Assembly: GCA_903874345.1 (NCBI GenBank)
Contig: CAIQRY010000068.1
Coordinates: 1 to 35,428 of the forward strand
Source of the DNA: an uncultured bacterium
Lineage (GTDB): Bacteria > Patescibacteriota > Patescibacteriia > Patescibacteriales > UBA12465
DNA length: 35,428 bases
Direction of reading: 5' to 3'
Shown: positions 30,516-35,428 of the stretch, in pieces
How the letters are laid out: the number at the start of each line of letters is the position of its first letter
Numbering within the stretch: position 1 is the stretch's first letter
Notes under the pieces: model-generated
What the model was told of the DNA's origin: nothing
What the model saw: only the letters and a program-made list of their open reading frames with translations
The model's database searches: none
Position numbers and translations under genes: made by a program

Positions 30516-32035
30516 TTAATTTTAAAGCGCAACACGGATTTTTTAAACCCGGCTGGCTTAATACTTGGCGGCCTTATTTTTTGATTTTTTTGTTCGGTTT
30601 TTTGCTTTACGGCCAGACTCTATTTTTTGATTATACTTATCTTGATGATAATGCCTTAATTCTTGAAAATTATCCGACCATCAGCCAGTTTAAGAACGTC
30701 GGCACTATTTTTTCGAGCGATGTTTTTTTATCAACACCAAAATTTTATTATCGGCCGCTCTTGAACTTATCCTTTTATCCCGAAGCTACGACAACCGGCA
30801 CGGCGCCGGCCATATTCCATCTGGTTAATATTATTTTGCATCTTTCAGCCGTCGCCCTGGTTTTCCGGCTTTTACTTAAATTAGATTGCGCGCCGCCTCT
30901 CGCTTATTTTTTATCTTTATTATTTCTAGTCCATCCGGTTTTGACGCAAGCCGTGGCTTGGATTCCGGGGCGGAATGACCCCTTGCTTGTTATTTTCGTC
31001 TTAGCTTCTTTATTAAGCTTTTTATCTTTTGCTAACCGGCCGCGTTTGCGTTCTTATTTGGCCTATTTATTATTTTTATTTCTAGCCCTACTTTCCAAAG
31101 AAACCGCGGTCTTCTTGCCCGGTTTAGTAATTTTCTATTTTTTGTTTTTGGCGCCTGAGAAAGTAAGTAAGAGCGACCGCTGGCTGCTTGTTTTTGGCTC
31201 GGCCGCTATCGGTTTTATCTGGTTTTTGATGCGGCATTTTGCTTTAGGCGGCGAAACTCTGGGGCTAAGTGCGGCTCTCGTCTCGATTTTTAAAAATTCC
31301 GCGTCTTTAATCGTCTTCTTAGGCAAAGCCGTCTTACCATTTAGTCTTTCAGTTGTGCCATCGCTCGCCGATGCAAAAATTATTTATGGTTTAATTGTTT
31401 TACCGCTTTTAATTTTGGCTTTAGTTTTTTCGAAGGCGAAGAAACAAAAATATTTAGTTTTTGGTGTCTTGTGGTTTTTATTTTTTATCCTGCCGTCTTT
31501 CATTCGGCCCAATCCGGTTGATACGCCAGACTTTTTTGAACATCGTTTATATTTACCCTTGATTGGCCTACTCATAATTTTAGCCGAGATTGATTGGTTT
31601 AAAAAATTAGATTTTAAAAATAAAAAAGTTCAGGCGGGGGCAGCTCTCGTTCTAATATTTTTTGCGATTTTAACCTTTCGTCATAGTCTAAATTTTTCCA
31701 ATCGCTTGACTTTCTGGCGCTCCGCGGTTAAAACTTCGCCGCATTCACCGCTCGCTCATCGTAATCTTGGGGTGATGGAATATTTTGATGGTGAGAGGGC
31801 GGCGGCCGCGAAAGAATATCAAGCCGCTTTAGCCTTAAATCCTAATGAACAAATGGCCCATAATAATTTAGGCGTTATTTACATGGAAGACAAAAACTGG
31901 TCCGCAGCTGAGGCGGAATTTAAGGCTGAATTACGGATTAATCCGGGTTATGACAAGGCCTTGGCTAATTTAAGCGACTTAGCTTACCGCCAACAAGCGG
32001 CGAGCTTGAATAATCCGGAAAAATCGTTAAGATAG
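30512..32035 (+). CDS. GT-C-like membrane glycosyltransferase with C-terminal TPR repeats (TMTC-like)
   Basis: The 507-residue protein has about ten membrane helices over residues 20-395. The first outside loop carries the acidic pair YLDDNAL (Asp45-Asp46), and further on are FYYRPLLNLSF, AWIPGRNDPL and SKETAVFLPGL. This is the motif set of O-mannosyltransferase-like TMTC proteins, which use lipid-linked sugars. Two to three tetratricopeptide repeats follow (about 405-490; NLGVMEYFDGERAAAAKEYQ and AHNNLGVIYMEDKNWSAAEA). It is translationally coupled to GT2, which fits a pair that makes and then uses a lipid-linked sugar for surface protein glycosylation. Substrate and acceptor are inferred. 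Confidence 0.85.
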   Translation: MINFKAQHGFFKPGWLNTWRPYFLIFLFGFLLYGQTLFFDYTYLDDNALILENYPTISQFKNVGTIFSSDVFLSTPKFYYRPLLNLSFYPEATTTGTAPAIFHLVNIILHLSAVALVFRLLLKLDCAPPLAYFLSLLFLVHPVLTQAVAWIPGRNDPLLVIFVLASLLSFLSFANRPRLRSYLAYLLFLFLALLSKETAVFLPGLVIFYFLFLAPEKVSKSDRWLLVFGSAAIGFIWFLMRHFALGGETLGLSAALVSIFKNSASLIVFLGKAVLPFSLSVVPSLADAKIIYGLIVLPLLILALVFSKAKKQKYLVFGVLWFLFFILPSFIRPNPVDTPDFFEHRLYLPLIGLLIILAEIDWFKKLDFKNKKVQAGAALVLIFFAILTFRHSLNFSNRLTFWRSAVKTSPHSPLAHRNLGVMEYFDGERAAAAKEYQAALALNPNEQMAHNNLGVIYMEDKNWSAAEAEFKAELRINPGYDKALANLSDLAYRQQAASLNNPEKSLR

Positions 32036-32039
32036 TATT

Positions 32040-33686
32040 ATGTTTAAGAACCTTTTTCGCCGACAAATCAATAATATTACGGTTGCCGCCGCTCTCGTCG
32101 CCCTATCTTCTTTGGCCTCGCGGTTTTTAGGCGTGTTACGCGATCATATCTTGGCCGGTCAATTCGGTGCCTCGGCCACGCTCGACACTTATTATGCCGC
32201 TTTTCGCGTACCAGACTTAATTTATAATTTGATCGTGCTCGGCGCCTTGTCCGCTGGTTTCATTCCGATTTTTACCTCGTTAATTCGAGATTATAAATGT
32301 GAAAAGGGCCAAAACTGTGATCCGACACTTACTAATCACGAAGCCTGGGGTTTGGCGGCTAATGTCATGAATTTGCTCGGCATCGCCTTGGTCTTCTTAT
32401 CTGTCGCTGGTATTATTTTCGCGCGACCCTTGGTTTATTTAATTACGCCGGGGTTTTCACCTGACCAGCAAGCCACGACAGCGGCCTTAACTCGAATTAT
32501 GTTTTTGTCACCTCTTTTCTTGGGGGTCTCCGGAATTTTAGGCGGCATGCTCCAATCTTTTAAACGATTCTTAATGTATTCCTTTGCGCCGATTTTTTAT
32601 AATTTGGGTATTATTTTTGGGGCGTTATTTTTAACCAGAATTTGGGGAATTTATGGTTTAGCTTGGGGCGTGGTTATCGGCGCTTTTTTGCATATGGCGA
32701 GCCAATTACCGACGGTTTATCATCTCGGTTTCCGTTATCAATTTAAAATTAAGTGGCGCGATGCTAATACTTGGCTCATTGCTAAGATGATGGTGCCGCG
32801 TACGCTAAGCTTGGCGATTGCCCAAATTAATTTAGTCATCGTAACCATTATTGCGTCCGGTTTACCGCACGGCTCGCTGGCGGTTTTTAATTTTGCCAAT
32901 AACTTGCAAGCTTTTCCGGTCGGTATTTTTGGTATTTCTTTTGCCATCGCCGCTTTTCCGGTTTTGTCCGAGTTTGCTTTTAATAAGGAAAAATTAGTTG
33001 AGAATTTTTCTCAAACGATTCGCAAGATTTTGTTCTTTGTTATTCCTGCGACCGTGCTGATTATCGCTTTACGCGCGCAAATTATTCGCATCGTTTTAGG
33101 GACGGGTCGTTTCGGTTGGGAAGATACGATTTTAACCATGAATACCTTGGGGTTCTTTGCCATTAGTTTATTTGCCCAAGCCACGATTCCGCTTTTGGTC
33201 CGTGTTTTTTACGCGCGCCATAATTCGCTTATTCCACTCAGTGTCGGAGCGGTAACAATTGCGATTAATACCATTTTAGCCTTGCTTTTAGCGCCCCGCA
33301 TGGGCGTGGCCGGTTTAGCTTTAGTCTTCTCAATTGATAATATTCTAAGTTTTCTATTGCTTTGGGTCTGGTTGCGTTATAAAGTTGGGTCTTTGGATTT
33401 AAGTAATATTTTGATGACGAGCTTGAAGTTTATCGTTGCTTCGGTCGCGGCTGGTTTAACGACGCAATTAACAAAATTAGCAATTTCACCGATTATTGAT
33501 ATGACCAGGTTCAGCGGCGTTTTTATTCAACTCTGCCTCGCGGCGGGAGCTGGCCTCTTAGCTTATGGTTTTTTCTGCTATTTATTCCAAAGCGAAGAGC
33601 TCTTAGGTTTCTTAGATTCGCTGCGCCATCATTGGCCGTTTAAAAGAGTCGAAGTCGAAGATCAGGGCGAGGCCCGCGGAATTTAA
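32040..33686 (+). CDS. murJ: Lipid II flippase MurJ
   Basis: MurJ moves lipid II from the inner to the outer face of the membrane for peptidoglycan synthesis. The 548-residue protein has the MOP superfamily pattern of about fourteen helices. The N-terminal signature is LSSLASRFLGVLRDHILAGQFG (start at 22) with DTYYAAFRVPDLIYNLIVLGALSAGFIP, including the conserved arginines and Asp. A loop after helix 2 holds KCEKGQNCDP. A short basic and acidic tail ends the chain. It follows the GT-C gene after 4 bases and is followed by lepA after 9 bases. Confidence 0.93.
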   Translation: MFKNLFRRQINNITVAAALVALSSLASRFLGVLRDHILAGQFGASATLDTYYAAFRVPDLIYNLIVLGALSAGFIPIFTSLIRDYKCEKGQNCDPTLTNHEAWGLAANVMNLLGIALVFLSVAGIIFARPLVYLITPGFSPDQQATTAALTRIMFLSPLFLGVSGILGGMLQSFKRFLMYSFAPIFYNLGIIFGALFLTRIWGIYGLAWGVVIGAFLHMASQLPTVYHLGFRYQFKIKWRDANTWLIAKMMVPRTLSLAIAQINLVIVTIIASGLPHGSLAVFNFANNLQAFPVGIFGISFAIAAFPVLSEFAFNKEKLVENFSQTIRKILFFVIPATVLIIALRAQIIRIVLGTGRFGWEDTILTMNTLGFFAISLFAQATIPLLVRVFYARHNSLIPLSVGAVTIAINTILALLLAPRMGVAGLALVFSIDNILSFLLLWVWLRYKVGSLDLSNILMTSLKFIVASVAAGLTTQLTKLAISPIIDMTRFSGVFIQLCLAAGAGLLAYGFFCYLFQSEELLGFLDSLRHHWPFKRVEVEDQGEARGI

Positions 33687-33695
33687 TTTATAATT

Positions 33696-35428
33696 ATGAT
33701 GACTGATAAAATTCGAAATTTTTGCATTATTGCGCACATCGATCACGGAAAGTCGACTTTAGCCGACCGGATGTTGGAAATTACTCAGACCGTTGATAAA
33801 CGGAAGATGAAGGATCAGATTTTAGACGGCATGGATATTGAACGGGAACGGGGAATAACAATTAAATTGCAACCTGTGACCATGAATTATCAGGGTTATC
33901 AGCTTAATTTAATTGACACACCCGGGCACGTGGACTTTTCTTATGAAGTTTCTCGGTCTTTGGCCGCGGTCGAAACAGCGGTTTTACTTGTCGACTCAAC
34001 GCAAGGCATTCAAGCGCAAACTTTGGCTAATTTATATTTAGCCATGGAACAGAATTTAACAGTTATTCCGGTTGTTAATAAGATTGATTTACCGGCGGCG
34101 GATGTTGTTAAGACGAAAAAAGAAATTATTGATCTTTTGGGCTGTCAGGAAGATGAAATTATTTGTTCGTCTGGCAAAACCGGCGAGGGAGTCGCTGAAG
34201 TTTTGGCGGCGGTGATTAGTAAGGGACATAAACCGCAGCAACCAGCGGAAATTAATAATACCGATTTTCCGCGGGCCTTGATTTTTGATTCCAAGTACGA
34301 TATTTATCGCGGCGTCGTCGCTTATATTCGGGTTTTTAACGGTTCAATTAAGAAAGGCGACAAAATAAAATTATTATTTACGGGAGCGGCCAGCGAAGTT
34401 TTGGATTGCGGCGTTTTTAAACCCGATTATTTATCGACCGGCGAACTCAAAGTCGGCGAAATTGGCTATGTCGTTACCGGCTTTAAGCAAGTGGCGGATT
34501 GTCGCGTGGGCGATACGATTACGGCCGGCGCCGGCGTGGCTCAGAGCGCGACTTTGTCGCCGCTACCGGGATACAAGGAAGTAAAGCCCATGGTTTTTGC
34601 TGGTATTTTCCCGCGCGAGGGTAATGATTTTAAGGAGCTGCGCGAAGCTATGGAAAAATTAAAGTTAAATGACGCTTCCTTAGCTTATGAGCCAGAACAT
34701 TCCGACGCCTTAGGCTTCGGTTTTCGCTGCGGTTTTTTGGGCCTGCTCCATTTAGAAGTTTTTCAGGAACGTTTACGCCGCGAGTATGACTTAGATTTAA
34801 TTGTGACTGTGCCCAGCGTGGCCTATAAATTAGTTAAGAAGAACGGTGAAGAGATAATTATTCGGACACCACAGAAAATGCCCGATCCAACGCAAGTCGA
34901 TCTCATCGAAGAGCCCTGGGTAAAATTAGATATTATTACCCCGAAGGCTTATCTGGGAAATGTTATTAAATTAGCGCAGGAAAAAAGAGGAATTTATAAA
35001 AATACGGAATATATTTCGACGGATGGCGATGATAGTCGCGTGCTTTTGCATTACGAAATACCGCTCGCCGCGATTTTAACGGATTTTTATGATAAGATAA
35101 AAAGCGTTTCGGCGGGATACGCTTCAATTAACTATGACTACTCGGATTATCGACCGGCGGACGTGGTCAAAATGGATATTTTAGTCGCGGAGGATATTAT
35201 TGAGGCCTTGGCCACGATTGTTTACCGCGATGACGCTTACCGCGAAGGTCGGGAAGTGGTCGATATCTTAAAAGATAATTTGCCAAAACAGATGTTTGCC
35301 GTTAAAATTCAAGCGGCGATTCACGGTAAGGTTATTGCGGCGGAAAAATTATCAGCCATGCGTAAAGATGTGACGGCTAAACTTTATGGCGGGGATGTGA
35401 CGCGTAAGCGCAAATTGCTCGAAAAGCA
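33696..35428 (+). CDS. lepA: Elongation factor 4 (LepA), cut by the window end
   Basis: LepA is a ribosomal GTPase that back-translocates or rescues stalled elongation complexes. The frame is open from ATG 33696 (a second ATG follows at 33699) to the end of the window, about 577 of roughly 600 codons. The G-domain motifs are complete: AHIDHGKST, the RGITIK switch I, DTPGHVDF and NKID. The LepA-specific C-terminal domain is recognisable from its last segment, AKLYGGDVTRKRKLLEK, which lies about 20-30 residues from the usual end. The gap after murJ is 9 bases. No frameshift was found when the whole frame was translated. Confidence 0.97.
   Translation, partial: MMTDKIRNFCIIAHIDHGKSTLADRMLEITQTVDKRKMKDQILDGMDIERERGITIKLQPVTMNYQGYQLNLIDTPGHVDFSYEVSRSLAAVETAVLLVDSTQGIQAQTLANLYLAMEQNLTVIPVVNKIDLPAADVVKTKKEIIDLLGCQEDEIICSSGKTGEGVAEVLAAVISKGHKPQQPAEINNTDFPRALIFDSKYDIYRGVVAYIRVFNGSIKKGDKIKLLFTGAASEVLDCGVFKPDYLSTGELKVGEIGYVVTGFKQVADCRVGDTITAGAGVAQSATLSPLPGYKEVKPMVFAGIFPREGNDFKELREAMEKLKLNDASLAYEPEHSDALGFGFRCGFLGLLHLEVFQERLRREYDLDLIVTVPSVAYKLVKKNGEEIIIRTPQKMPDPTQVDLIEEPWVKLDIITPKAYLGNVIKLAQEKRGIYKNTEYISTDGDDSRVLLHYEIPLAAILTDFYDKIKSVSAGYASINYDYSDYRPADVVKMDILVAEDIIEALATIVYRDDAYREGREVVDILKDNLPKQMFAVKIQAAIHGKVIAAEKLSAMRKDVTAKLYGGDVTRKRKLLEK

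Noticed and set aside
1-35428. CRISPR array, rRNA or insertion-sequence ends
   Set aside because: No regularly spaced repeats, no rRNA-like sequence and no transposase or terminal inverted repeats were seen beyond the recombinase region.
1-35428. Recoded TGA (as in some Candidate Phyla Radiation groups)
   Set aside because: All conserved genes end at normal stops at expected lengths, and TGA serves as a stop (for example at 30513-30515 and 26010-26012); no internal TGA is needed.

Overview
The window reads as chromosome from a small-genome bacterium, most likely a member of the Candidate Phyla Radiation (Patescibacteria). This is inferred from gene content and style, because no 16S gene is present. 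The genes are densely packed with short gaps or overlaps, almost no start has a recognisable Shine-Dalgarno sequence, and the tRNA lacks an encoded CCA. Cell-wall genes (M23 peptidase, Mur ligase relative, MurJ) sit among conserved proteins of unknown function. All reading frames behave under the standard bacterial code, with no TGA recoding.

Left edge (1-1923): the end of a probable integrated element. A 50-residue protein and a large serine recombinase point at the 3' end of a tRNA-Ala(UGC) gene on the opposite strand. The recombinase frame runs into the tRNA and takes its last 22 codons from antisense tRNA. Between the small gene and the recombinase lies a leader with two strong, mutually incompatible stems, the second a terminator, and a possible 20-codon leader ORF.

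1952-6505: a minus-strand unit of a LysM/M23 peptidase and a small membrane protein leading into the tRNA; a divergently promoted phosphoglycerate mutase with an unusual active-site substitution; an orphan membrane protein with a consensus promoter and a structured leader; and a SIS-domain protein.

6640-15694: a compact plus-strand run of yebC, ruvC, glgA, a GH57 glycosidase, an APH-fold kinase, a P-loop kinase and a CDF transporter, followed by ftsK from its own promoter. The middle four genes look like an alpha-glucan module between DNA-repair and chromosome-segregation genes.

15786-26012: an exported orphan with a T9SS-tail-like domain, a Mur ligase relative without the usual N-terminal domain, rpoB-rpoC with a hairpin-bearing leader and a strong terminator, and another orphan gene.

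26092-35428: a membrane-anchored exported protein, a 58-residue membrane protein, an ADP-forming acyl-CoA synthetase, a GT2 glycosyltransferase, a GT-C/TPR membrane protein, murJ and lepA (cut by the window end). These probably link energy metabolism, surface glycosylation and wall assembly.

The most interesting points are the recombinase leader, the tRNA-encoded recombinase tail, promoters placed so close to ATG that leaderless mRNAs are predicted, an M23 gene with no normal start codon at its apparent beginning, and the His-to-Ser change in the phosphoglycerate mutase.
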